Shown here piece by piece: positions 1 to 13,725 of a DNA stretch of 64,000 bases. This DNA comes from Hippophae tibetana (taxonomy: Eukaryota; Streptophyta; Magnoliopsida; Rosales; Elaeagnaceae), in the NCBI GenBank assembly GCA_037013495.1, contig CM072803.1, forward strand, positions 53,519,627 to 53,583,626, given 5' to 3'. Below the pieces are notes generated by a model that was given only the letters and a program-made list of their open reading frames with translations, had not been told where the DNA came from and made no database searches. A program made the translations under genes and the position numbers. The first letter of the stretch is position 1. Every line of letters begins with the position of its first letter.

Positions 1-3000
1 TAATAAATTGAGAATATTGATGTCATGAAAGAGTTAAAAATGAGAAATATTGTTCTCTTATACGAAATAATGAACAAAATTTCAAACGTTTCATAGTTTT
101 GAATTTCAAGTCGTAATAAATTCCATTTAAATATATCATAATTATAATGATAAAACATTTGGAGTATTTATTCAGCAACAAATTATTTGTAAAATAGAAA
201 TGAGAAAATTTTTAAGTTTTCTTTTCCACTTATTTCTTTTTCCCAATATTCTATCATTATTTTGTTTCCTTCTTAAGTCTTAATTCCGACCAAAATGAAA
301 TTAATTCAAATATTTCTCCCTCTTCTCCCAAGATAAAAAGGTGATGGCTAGAGTTGGTTTTAGACATTATTTGGTAACTTCTTGGTATGTAGCATGAACC
401 ATATCCATAGGAGATAAGCATAATATTTCCAATCTTATTTATTTGCTTCTTACTCATAAAATGGGTTTTGTAAACTAGATTCTTAGGAGGAGAGAGATAA
501 CCAAATTTAATTTCAATACAGTGCATTCCAACACAACAAGAATAACTTATAATAAATTGAGAATATTGATGTCATGAAAGAGTTAAAAATGAGAAATATT
601 GTTCTCTTATACGAAATAATGAACAAAATTTCAAACGTTTCATAGTTTTGAATTTCAAGTCGTAATAAATTGCATTTAAATATATCATAATTATAATGAT
701 AAAACATTTGGAGTATTTATTCAGCAACAAATTATTTGTAAATTAGAAATGAGAAAATGTTTAAGTTTTCTTTTCCACTTATTTCTTTTTCCCAATATTC
801 TATCATTATTTTGTTTCCTTCTTAAGTCTTAATTCCCACCAAAATGAAATTAATTCAAATATTTCTCCCTCTTCTCCCAAGATAAAAAGGTGATGGCTAG
901 AGGTGGTTTTAGACATTATTTGGTAACTTCTTGGTATGTAGCATGAACCATATCCATAGGAGATAAGCATAATATTTCCAATCTTATTTATTTGCTTCTT
1001 ACTCATAAAATGGGTTTTGTAAACTAGATTCTTAGGAGGAGAGAGATAACCAAATTTAATTTCAATACAGTGCATTCCAACACAACCAGAATAACTTATA
1101 ATAAATTGAGAATATTGATGTCATGAAAGAGTTAAAAATGAGAAATATTGTTCTCTTATACGAAATAATGAACAAAATTTCAAACGTTTCATAGTTTTGA
1201 ATTTCAAGTCGTAATAAATTCCATTTAAATAAATCATAATTATAATGATAAAACATTTGGAGTATTTATTCAGCAACAAATTATTTGTAAAATAGAAATG
1301 AGAAAATTTTTAAGTTTTCTTTTCCACTTATTTCTTTTTCCCAATATTCTATCATTATTTTGTTTCCTTCTTAAGTCTTAATTCCCACCAAAATGAAATT
1401 AATTCAAATATTTCTCCCTCTTCTCCCAAGATAAAAAGGTGATGGCTAGAGGTGGTTTTAGACATTATTTGGTAACTTCTTGGTATGTAGCATGAACCAT
1501 ATCCATAGGAGATAAGCATAATATTTCCAATCTTATTTATTTGCTTCTTACTCATAAAATGGGTTTTGTAAACTAGATTCTTAGGAGGAGAGAGATAACC
1601 AAATTTAATTTCAATACAGTGCATTCCAACACAACAAGAATAACTTATAATAAATTGAGAATATTGATGTCATGAAAGAGTTAAAAATGAGAAATATTGT
1701 TCTCTTATACGAAATAATGAACAAAATTTCAAACGTTTCATAGTTTTGAATTTCAAGTCGTAATAAATTCCATTTAAATATATCATAATTATAATGATAA
1801 AACATTTGTAGTATTTATTCAGCAACAAATTATTTGTAAAATAGAAATGAGAAAATGTTTAAGTTTTCTTTTCCACTTATTTCTTTTTCCCAATATTCTA
1901 TCATTATGTTGTTTCCCTCTTAAGTCTTAATTCCCACCAAAATGAAATTAATTCAAATATTTCTCCCTCTTCTCCCAAGATAAAAAGGTGATGGCTAGAG
2001 GTGGTTTTAGACATTATTTGGTAACTTCTTGGTATGTAGCATGAACCATATCCATAGAGATAAGCTTAATATTTCCAATCTTATTTATTTGCTTCTTACT
2101 CATAAAATTGGTTTTGTAAACTAGATTCTTAGGAGGAGAGAGATAACCAAATTTAATTTCAATACAGTGCATTCCAACACAACCAGAATAACTTATAATA
2201 AATTGAGAATATTGATGTCATGAAAGAGTTAAAAATGAGAAATATTGTTCTCTTATACGAAATAATGAACAAAATTTCAAACGTTTCATAGTTTTGAATT
2301 TCAAGTCGTAATAAATTCCATTTAAATATATCATAATTATAATGATAAAACATTTGTAGTATTTATTCAGCAACAAATTATTTGTAAAATAGAAATGAGA
2401 AAATGTTTAAGTTTTCTTTTCCACTTATTTCTTTTTCCCAATATTCTATCATTATTTTGTTTCATTCGTAAGTCTTAATTCCCACCAAAATAAAATTAAT
2501 TCAAATATTTCTCCCTCTTCTCCCAATGGAAAAGGGCGATGGCTAGAGGTGGTTTTAGACATTATTTGGTAACTTCTTGGTACGTAGCATGAACCATATC
2601 CATAGGAGATAAGCATAATATTTAAAATCTTATTTATTTGCTTCTTACTCATAAAATGGGTTTTGTAAACTAGATTCTTAGGAGGAGAGAGATAACCAAA
2701 TTTAATTTCAATACAGTGCATTCCAACACAACAAGAATAACTTATAATAAATTGAGAATATTGATGTCATGAAAGAGTTAAAAATGAGAAATATTGTTCT
2801 CTTATACGAAATAATGAACAAAATTTCAAACGTTTCATAGTTTTGAATTTCAAGTCGTAATAAATTCCATTTAAATATATCATAATTATAATGATAAAAC
2901 ATTTGTAGTATTTATTCAGCAACAAATTATTTGTAAAATAGAAATGAGAAAATGTTTAAGTTTTCTTTTCCACTTATTTCTTTTTCCCAATATTCTATCA

Positions 3001-6000
3001 TTATGTTGTTTCCTTCTTAAGTCTTAATTCCCACCAAAATGAAATTAATTCAAATATTTCTCCCTCTTCTCCCAAGATAAAAAGGTGATGGCTAGAGGTG
3101 GTTTTAGACATTATTTGGTAACTTCTTGGTATGTAGCATGAACCATATCCATAGGAGATAAGCATAATATTTCCAATCTTATTTATTTGCTTCTTACTCA
3201 TAAAATGGGTTTTGTAAACTAGATTCTTAGGAGGAGAGAGATAACCAAATTTAATTTCAATACAGTGCATTCCAACACAACAAGAATAACTTATAATAAA
3301 TTGAGAATATTGATGTCATGAAAGAGTTAAAAATGAGAAATATTGTTCTCTTATACGAAATAATGAACAAAATTTCAAACGTTTCATAGTTATGAATTTC
3401 AAGTAGTAATAAATTCCATTTAAATATATCATAATTATAATGATAAAACATTTGTAGTATTTATTCAGCAACAAATTATTTGTAAAATAGAAATGAGAAA
3501 ATGTTTAAGTTTTCTTTTCCACTTATTTCTTTTTCCCAATATTCTATCATTATTTTGTTTCATTCGTAAGTCTTAATTCCCACCAAAATAAAATTAATTC
3601 AAATATTTCTCCCTCTTCTCCCAATGGAAAAGGGCGATGGCTAGAGGTGGTTTTAGACATTATTTGGTAACTTCTTGGTACGTAGCATGAACCATATCCA
3701 TAGGAGATAAGCATAATATTTAAAATCTTATTTATTTGCTTCTTACTCATAAAATAGGTTTTGTAAACTATATTCTTAGGAGGAGAGAGATAACCAAATT
3801 TAATTTCAATACAGTGCATTCCAACACAACCAGAATAACTTATAAATAAATTGAGAATATTGATGTCATGAAAGGGTTAAAAATGAAAAATATTGTTCTT
3901 TTATACGATATAATGAATAAAATTTCAAACGTTTCATAGTTTTGAATTTCAAGGCATAATACATTCCATTTAAATATATCATAATTATAATGATAAAAAA
4001 TTTGGAGTATTTATTCACCCACAAATTATTTGTAAAATAGAAATGAGAAAAAGTTTAAGTTTTTTTTTTCACTTAGTTATTTTTCCCAATATTCTATCAT
4101 TATTTCGTTTCATACGTAAGTCTTAATTCCCACCAAAATCAAATTAATTCAAATATTTCTCCCTCTTCTCCCAAGGGAAAAAGGTGATGGCTAGAGGTTG
4201 TTTTAGACATTATTCGGTAACTTCTTTGTACGTAGCATGAACCATATCCATAGGAGATAAGCATAATATTTATAATCTTATTTATTTGCTTCTTACTCTA
4301 AAAATGGGTTTTGTAAACTATATTCTTAGGAGGATATAGAGAACCAAATTTAATTTCAATACAGTGCATTACAACACAACCAGAATAACTTATAAATAAA
4401 TTGAGAATATTGATGTCATGAAAGAGTTAAAGATGAGAAATATTGTTCGCTTATACGAAATAATGAACAAAATTTCAAACGTTTCATAGTTTTACATTTG
4501 AAGTCGTAATAAATTGCATTTAAATATGTCATAATTATAATGATAAAACATTTGGAGTATTTATTCAGCAACAAATTATTTGTAAAATAGAAATGAGAAA
4601 ATGTTTAAGTTTTCTTTTCCACTTATTTCTTTTTCCCAATATTCTATCATTATTTTGTTTCCCTCTTAAGTCTTAATTCCCAACAAAATGAAATTAATTC
4701 AAATATTTCTCCCTCTTCTCCCAAGATAAAAAGGTGATGGCTAGAGGTGGTTTTAGACATTATTTGGTAACTTCTTGGTATGTAGCATGAACCATATCCA
4801 TAGAGATAAGCTTAATATTTCCAATCTTATTTATTTGCTTCTTACTCATAAAATTGGTTTTGTAAACTAGATTCTTAGGAGGAGAGAGATAACCAAATTT
4901 AATTTCAATACAGTGCATTCCAACACAACCAGAATAACTTATAATAAATTGAGAATATTGATGTCATGAAAGAGTTAAAAATGAGAAATATTGTTCTCTT
5001 ATACGAAATAATGAACAAAATTTCAAACGTTTCATAGTTTTGAATTTCAAGTCGTAATAAATTCCATTTAAATAAATCATAATTATAATGATAAAACATT
5101 TGGAGTATTTATTCAGCAACAAATTAATTGTAAAATAGAAATGAGAAAATGTTTAAGTTTTCTTTTCCACTTATTTCTTTTTCCCAATATTCTATCATTA
5201 TTTTGTTTCCTTCTTAAGTCTTAATTCCCACCAAAATGAAATTAATTCAAATATTTCTCCCTCTTCTCCCAAGATAAAAAGGTGATGGCTAGAGGTGGTT
5301 TTAGACATTATTTGGTAACTTCTTGGTATGTAGCATGAACCATATCCATAGGAGATAAGCATAATATTTCCAATCTTATTTATTTGCTTCTTACTCATAA
5401 AATGGGTTTTGTAAACTAGATTCTTAGGAGGAGAGAGATAACCAAATTTAATTTCAATACAGTGCATTCCAACACAACAAGAATAACTTATAATAAATTG
5501 AGAATATTGATGTCATGAAAGAGTTAAAAATGAGAAATATTGTTCTCTTATACGAAATAATGAACAAAATTTCAAACGTTTCATAGTTTTGAATTTCAAG
5601 TCGTAATAAATTCCATTTAAATATATCATAATTATAATGATAAAACATTTGTAGTATTTATTCAGCAACAAATTATTTGTAAAATAGAAATGAGAAAATG
5701 TTTAAGTTTTCTTTTCCACTTATTTCTTTTTCCCAATATTCTATCATTATGTTGTTTCCTTCTTAAGTCTTAATTCCCACCAAAATGAAATTAATTCAAA
5801 TATTTCTCCCTCTTCTCCCAAGATAAAAAGGTGATGGCTAGAGGTGGTTTTAGACATTATTTGGTAACTTCTTGGTATGTAGCATGAACCATATCCATAG
5901 GAGATAAGCATAATATTTCCAATCTTATTTATTTGCTTCTTACTCATAAAATGGGTTTTGTAAACTAGATTCTTAGGAGGAGAGAGATAACCAAATTTAA

Positions 6001-8783
6001 TTTCAATACAGTGCATTCCAACACAACAAGAATAACTTATAATAAATTGAGAATATTGATGTCATGAAAGAGTTAAAAATGAGAAATATTGTTCTCTTAT
6101 ACGAAATAATGAACAAAATTTCAAACGTTTCATAGTTTTGAATTTCAAGTCGTAATAAATTCCATTTAAATATATCATAATTATAATGATAAAACATTTG
6201 GAGTATTTATTCAGCAACAAATTATTTGTAAAATAGAAATGAGAAAATGTTTAAGTTTTCTTTTCCACTTATTTCTTTTTCCCAATATTCTATCATTATT
6301 TTGTTTCCTTCTTAAGTCTTAATTCCGACCAAAATGAAATTAATTCAAATATTTCTCCCTCTTCTCCCAAGATAAAAAGGTGATGGCTAGAGTTGGTTTT
6401 AGACATTATTTGGTAACTTCTTGGTATGTAGCATGAACCATATCCATAGGAGATAAGCATAATATTTCCAATCTTATTTATTTGCTTCTTACTCATAAAA
6501 TGGGTTTTGTAAACTAGATTCTTAGGAGGAGAGAGATAACCAAATTTAATTTCAATACAGTGCATTCCAACACAACAAGAATAACTTATAATAAATTGAG
6601 AATATTGATGTCATGAAAGAGTTAAAAATGAGAAATATTGTTCTCTTATACGAAATAATGAACAAAATTTCAAACGTTTCATAGTTTTGAATTTCAAGTC
6701 GTAATAAATTCCATTTAAATATATCATAATTATAATGATAAAACATTTGTAGTATTTATTCAGCAACAAATTATTTGTAAAATAGAAATGAGAAAATGTT
6801 TAAGTTTTCTTTTCCACTTATTTCTTTTTCCCAATATTCTATCATTATGTTGTTTCCTTCTTAAGTCTTAATTCCCACCAAAATGAAATTAATTCAAATA
6901 TTTCTCCCTCTTCTCCCAAGATAAAAAGGTGATGGCTAGAGGTGGTTTTAGACATTATTTGGTAACTTCTTGGTATGTAGCATGAACCATATCCATAGGA
7001 GATAAGCATAATATTTCCAATCTTATTTATTTGCTTCTTACTCATAAAATGGGTTTTGTAAACTAGATTCTTAGGAGGAGAGAGATAACCAAATTTAATT
7101 TCAATACAGTGCATTCCAACACAACAAGAATAACTTATAATAAATTGAGAATATTGATGTCATGAAAGAGTTAAAAATGAGAAATATTGTTCTCTTATAC
7201 GAAATAATGAACAAAATTTCAAACGTTTCATAGTTATGAATTTCAAGTCGTAATAAATTCCATTTAAATATATCATAATTATAATGATAAAACATTTGTA
7301 GTATTTATTCAGCAACAAATTATTTGTAAAATAGAAATGAGAAAATGTTTAAGTTTTCTTTTCCACTTATTTCTTTTTCCCAATATTCTATCATTATTTT
7401 GTTTCCTTCTTAAGTCTTAATTCCCACCAAAATAAAATTAATTCAAATATTTCTCCCTCTTCTCCCAAGATAAAAGGGTGATGGCTAGAGGTGGTTTTAG
7501 ACATTATTTGGTAACTTCTTGGTATGTAGCATGAACCATATCCATAGGAGATAAGCATAATATTTCCAATCTTATTTATTTGCTTCTTACTCATAAAATA
7601 GGTTTTGTAAACTAGATTCTTAGGAGGAGAGAGATAACCAAATTTAATTTCAATACAGTGCATTCCAACACAACCAGAATAACTTATAATAAATTGAGAA
7701 TATTGATGTCATGAAAGGGTTAAAAATGAAAAATATTGTTCTCTTATACGATATAATGAATAAAATTTCAAACGTTTCATAGTTTTGAATTTCAAGGCAT
7801 AATACATTCCATTTAAATATATCATAATTATAATGATAAAACATTTGTAGTATTTATTCAGCAACAAATTATTTGTAAAATAGAAATGAGAAAATGTTTA
7901 AGTTTTCTTTTCCACTTATTTCTTTTTCCCAATATTCTATCATTATGTTGTTTCCCTCTTAAGTCTTAATTCCCACCAAAATGAAATTAATTCAAATATT
8001 TCTCCCTCTTCTCCCAAGATAAAAAGGTGATGGCTAGAGGTGGTTTTAGACATTATTTGGTAACTTCTTGGTATGTAGCATGAACCATATCCATAGAGAT
8101 AAGCTTAATATTTCCAATCTTATTTATTTGCTTCTTACTCATAAAATTGGTTTTGTAAACTAGATTCTTAGGAGGAGAGAGATAACCAAATTTAATTTCA
8201 ATACAGTGCATTCCAACACAACCAGAATAACTTATAATAAATTGAGAATATTGATGTCATGAAAGAGTTAAAAATGAGAAATATTGTTCTCTTATACGAA
8301 ATAATGAACAAAATTTCAAACGTTTCATAGTTTTGAATTTCAAGTCGTAATAAATTCCATTTAAATATATCATAATTATAATGATAAAACATTTGTAGTA
8401 TTTATTCAGCCACAAATTATTTGTAAAATAGAAATGAGAAAATGTTTAAGTTTTCTTTTCCACTTATTTATTTTTCCCAATATTCTATCATTATGTTGTT
8501 TCATTCGTAAGTCTTAATTCCCACCAAAATAAAATTAATTCAAATATTTCTCCCTCTTCTCCCAATGGAAAAGGGCGATGGCTAGAGGTGGTTTTAGACA
8601 TTATTTGGTAACTTCTTGGTACGTAGCATGAACCATATCCATAGGAGATAAGCATAATATTTAAAATCTTATTTATTTGCTTCTTACTCATAAAATGGGT
8701 TTTGTAAACTAGATTCTTAGGAGGAGAGAGATAACCAAATTTAATTTCAATACAGTGCATTCCAACACAACAAGAATAACTTA
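1..8783. repeat. Satellite left zone, 16 monomers, irregular order
   Basis: Sixteen monomers without the regular 7-mer order seen further right. Rare variants still recur at multiples of the monomer. A one-base deletion at the CCATAGAGATAAG site is shared by monomers 4, 9 and 15, and a CCGACC variant by monomers 1 and 12; the 4-to-15 and 1-to-12 distances are both 11 monomers, 6039 bp. A shared TAAATAAATCATAA variant in monomers 3 and 10 is 7 monomers apart (3843 bp). This suggests older 7- and 11-monomer duplications, partly scrambled. Confidence 0.75.
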
Positions 8784-10430
8784 TAATAAATTGAGAATAT
8801 TGATGTCATGAAAGAGTTAAAAATGAGAAATATTGTTCTCTTATACGAAATAATGAACAAAATTTCAAACGTTTCATAGTTTTGAATTTCAAGTCGTAAT
8901 AAATTCCATTTAAATATATCATAATTATAATGATAAAACATTTGTAGTATTTATTCAGCAACAAATTATTTGTAAAATAGAAATGAGAAAATGTTTAAGT
9001 TTTCTTTTCCACTTATTTCTTTTTCCCAATATTCTATCATTATGTTGTTTCCTTCTTAAGTCTTAATTCCCACCAAAATGAAATTAATTCAAATATTTCT
9101 CCCTCTTCTCCCAAGATAAAAAGGTGATGGCTAGAGGTGGTTTTAGACATTATTTGGTAACTTCTTGGTATGTAGCATGAACCATATCCATAGGAGATAA
9201 GCATAATATTTCCAATCGTATTTATTTGCTTCTTACTCATAAAATGGATTTTGTAAACTCGATTCTTAGGAGGAGAGAGATAACCAAATTTAATTTCAAT
9301 ACAGTGCATTCCAACACAACAAGAATAACTTATAATAAATTGAGAATATTGATGTCATGAAAGAGTTAAAAATGAGAAATATTTTTCTCTTATACGAAAT
9401 AATGAACAAAATTTCAAACGTTTCATAGTTTTGAATTTCAAGTCGTAATAAATTCCATTTCAATATGTCATAATTATAATGATAAAACATTTGGAGTATT
9501 TATTGAGCAACAAATTATTTGTAAAATAGAAATCAGAAAATGTTTAAGTTTTTTTTCCCACTTATTTCTTTTTCCCAATATTCTATCATTATTTTGTTTC
9601 CTTCTTAAGTCTTAATTCCCACCAAAATGAAATTAATTCAAATATTTCTCCCTCTTCTCCCAAGATAAAAAGGTGATGGCTAGAGGTGGTTTTAGACATT
9701 ATTTGGTAACTTCTTGGTATGTAGCATGAACCATATCCATAGGAGATAAGCATAATATTTCCAATCTTATTTATTTGCTTCTTACTCATAAAATGGGATT
9801 TGTAAACTAGATTCTTAGGAGGAGAGAGATAACCAAATTTAATTTCAATACAGTGCATTCCAACACAACAAGAATAACTTATAATAAATTGAGAATATTG
9901 ATGTCATGAAAGAGTTAAAAATGAGAAATATTGTTCTCTTATACGAAATAATGAACAAACGTTCAAACGTTTCATAGTTTTGAATTTCAAGTCGTAATAA
10001 ATTCCATTTAAATATATCATAATTATAATGATAAAACATTTGGAGTATTTATTCAGTAACAAATTATTTGTAAAATAGAAATGAGAAAATGTTTAAGTTT
10101 TCTTTTCCACTTATTTCTTTTTCCCAATATTCAATCATTATTTTGTTTCCCTCTTAAGTCTTAATACCCACCAAAATGAAATTAATTCAAATATTTCTCC
10201 CTCTTCCCCCAAGATAAAAAGGTGATGGCTAGAGGTGGTTTTAGACATTATTTGGTAACTTCTTGGTCTGTAGCATGAACCATATCCATAGGAGATAAGC
10301 ATAATATTTCCAATCTTATTTATTTGCTTCTTACTCATAAAATGGGTTTTGTAAACTAGATTCTTAGGAGGAGAGAGATAACCAAATTTAATTTCAATAC
10401 AGTGCATTCCAACACAACAAGAATAACTTA
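8784..10430. repeat. Satellite 3-monomer block (types R-S-L)
   Basis: Three monomer types in order. R carries AATGGATTTTG and CTCGATTC. S carries AAATATTTTTCTC and AATGGGATTTG. L carries AACGTTCAAACG and TAATACCCACC. The same triplet follows immediately at 10431, 1647 bp away, so this is a tandem 3-mer duplication. Confidence 0.75.
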
Positions 10431-13400
10431 TAATAAATTGAGAATATTGATGTCATGAAAGAGTTAAAAATGAGAAATATTGTTCTCTTATACGAAATAA
10501 TGAACAAAATTTCAAACGTTTCCTAGTTTTGAATTTCAAGTCGTAATAAATTCCATTTAAATATATCATAATTATAATGATAAAACATTTGGAGTATTTA
10601 TTCAGCAACAAATTATTTGTAAAATAGAAATGAGAAAATGTTTAAGTTTTCTTTTCCACTTATTTCTTTTTCCCAATATTCTATCATTATTTTGTTTCCT
10701 TCTTAAGTCTTAATTCCCACCAAAATGAAATTAATTCAAATATTTCTCCCTCTTCTCCCAAGATAAAAAGGTGATGGCTAGAGGTGGTTTTAGACATTAT
10801 TTGGTAACTTCTTGGTATGTAGCATGAACCATATCCATAGGAGATAAGCATAATATTTCCAATCGTATTTATTTGCTTCTTACTCATAAAATGGATTTTG
10901 TAAACTCGATTCTTAGGAGGAGAGAGATAACCAAATTTAATTTCAATACAGTGCATTCCAACACAACAAGAATAACTTATAATAAATTGAGAATATTGAT
11001 GTCATGAAAGAGTTAAAAATGAGAAATATTTTTCTCTTATACGAAATAATGAACAAAATTTCAAACGTTTCATAGTTTTGAATTTCAAGTCGTAATAAAT
11101 TCCATTTAAATATGTCATAATTATAATGATAAAACATTTGGAGTATTTATTGAGCAACAAATTATTTGTAAAATAGAAATGAGAAAATGTTTAAGTTTTT
11201 TTTTCCACTTATTTCTTTTTCCCAATATTCTATCATTATTTTGTTTCCTTCTTAAGTCTTAATTCCCACCAAAATGAAATTAATTCAAATATTTCTCCCT
11301 CTTCTCCCAAGATAAAAAGGTGATGGCTAGAGGTGGTTATAGACATTATTTGGTAACTTCTTGGTATGTAGCATGAACCATATCCATAGGAGATAAGCAT
11401 AATATTTCCAATCTTATTTATTTGCTTCTTACTCATAAAATGGGATTTGTAAACTAGATTCTTAGGAGGAGAGAGATAACCAAATTTAATTTCAATACAG
11501 TGCATTCCAACACAACAAGAATAACTTATAATAAATTGAGAATATTGATGTCATGAAAGAGTTAAAAATGAGAAATATTGTTCTCTTATACGAAATAATG
11601 AACAAACGTTCAAACGTTTCATAGTTTTGAATTTCAAGTCGTAATAAATTCCATTTAAATATTTCATAATTATAATGATAAAACATTTGGAGTATTTATT
11701 CAGTAACAAATTATTTGTAAAATAGAAATGAGAAAATGTTTAAGTTTTCTTTTCCACTTATTTCTTTTTCCCAATATTCAATCATTATTTTGTTTCCCTC
11801 TTAAGTCTTAATACCCACCAAAATGAAATTAATTCAAATATTTCTCCCTCTTCCCCCAAGATAAAAAGGTGATGGCTAGAGGTGGTTTTAGACATTATTT
11901 GGTAACTTCTTGGTATGTAGCATGAACCATATCCATAGGAGATAAGCATAATATTTCCAATCTTATTTATTTGCTTCTTACTCATAAAATGGGTTTTGTA
12001 AACTAGATTCTTAGGAGGAGAGAGATAACCAAATTTAATTTCAATACAGTGCATTCCAACACAACCAGAATAACTTATAATAAATTGAGAATATTGATGT
12101 CATGAAAGAGTTAAAAATGAGAAATATTGTTCTCTTATACGAAATAATGAACAAAATTTCAAACGTTTCATAGTTTTGAATTCAAGTCGTAATAAATTCC
12201 ATTTAAATATATCATAATTATAATGATAAAAAATTTGGAGTATTTATTCACCCACAAATTATTTGTAAAATAGAAATGAGAAAAAGTTTAAGTTTTTTTT
12301 TTTCCACTTAGTTATTTTTCCCAATATTCTATCATTATTTTGTTTCATACGTAAGTCTTAATTCCCACCAAAATCAAATTAATTCAAATATTTCTCCCTC
12401 TTCTCCCAAGGGAAAAAGGTGATGGCTAGAGGTTGTTTTAGACATTATTCGGTAACTTCTTTGTACGTAGCATGAACCATATCCATAGGAGATAAGCATA
12501 ATATTTATAATCTTATTTATTTGCTTCTTACTCTTAAAATGGGTTTTGTAAACTATATTCTTAGGAGGATATAGAGAACCAAATTTAATTTCAATACAGT
12601 GCATTACAACACAACCAGAATAACTTATAAATAAATTGAGAATATTGATGTCATGAAAGAGTTAAAGATGAGAAATATTGTTCGCTTATACGAAATAATG
12701 AACAAAATTTCAAACGTTTCATAGTTTTACATTTGAAGTCGTAATAAATTCCATATAAATATATCATAATTATCATGATAAAAAATTTGGACTATTTATT
12801 CACCCACAAATTATTTGTAAAATAGAAATGAGAAAATGTTTAAGTTTTCTTTTCCACTTATTTATTTTTCCCAATATTCTATCATTATGTTGTTTCATTC
12901 GTAAGTCTTAATTGCCACCAAAATCAAATTAATTCAAATATTTCTCCCTCTTTTCCCAATGGAAAAGGGCGATGGCTAGAGGTGGTTTTAGACATTATTT
13001 GGTAACTTCTTGGTACGTAGCATGAACCATATCCATAGGAGATAAGCATAATATTTATAATCTTATTTATTTGCTTCTTACTTATAAAATGGGTTTTGTA
13101 AACTAGATTCTTAGGAGGAGAGAGATAACCAAATTTCATTGCAATACAGTGCATTCCAACACAACAAGAATAACTTATAATAAATTGAGAATATTGATGT
13201 CATGAAGAGTGAAAAATGAGAAATATTGTTCTCTTATACGAAATAATGAACAAAATTTCAAACGTTTCATAATTTTGAATTTCAAGTCGTAATAAATTAC
13301 ATTTAAATATATCATAATTATAATGATAAAACATTTGGAGGATTGTTTTTAGCAACAAATTATTTGTAAAATAGAAATGAGAAAATGTTTAAGTTTTCTA

Positions 13401-13725
13401 TTCCACTTATTTCTTTTTCCCAATATTCTATCATTATTTTGTTTCCTTCTTAAGTCTTAACTCCCACCAAAATGAAATTAATTCAAATATTTCAACCTCT
13501 TCTCCCAAGATAAAAATGTGATGGCTAGAGGTGGTTTTAGACAATATTTGGTAACTTCTTGGTATGTAGCATGAACCATATCCATAGGAGATAAGCATAA
13601 TATTTCCATCTTATTTATTTGCTTCTTACTCATAAAATGGGTTTTGCAAACTAGATTCTTAGGAGGAGAGGGATAACCAAATTTAATTTCAATACAGTGC
13701 ATTCCAACACAACAAGAATAACTTA
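10431..13725. repeat. Satellite 6-monomer block (R-S-L-a-b-T)
   Basis: This matches the 7-mer higher-order repeat to its right but lacks the N monomer. Type a has CAAGGGAAAAA and GGATATAGAG. Type b has CCCAATGGAAAAGGG with a TAAAGATGAG lead. Type T has ATTTCAACCTC and TTTTGCAAAC. It is probably a deletion derivative, or the precursor, of the 7-mer. Confidence 0.75.

Noticed and set aside
1-549. Three 183-bp subrepeats inside the satellite monomer
   Set aside because: The length fits, but only a short fuzzy match (AAATGAGAAA) was visible at unequal spacing.
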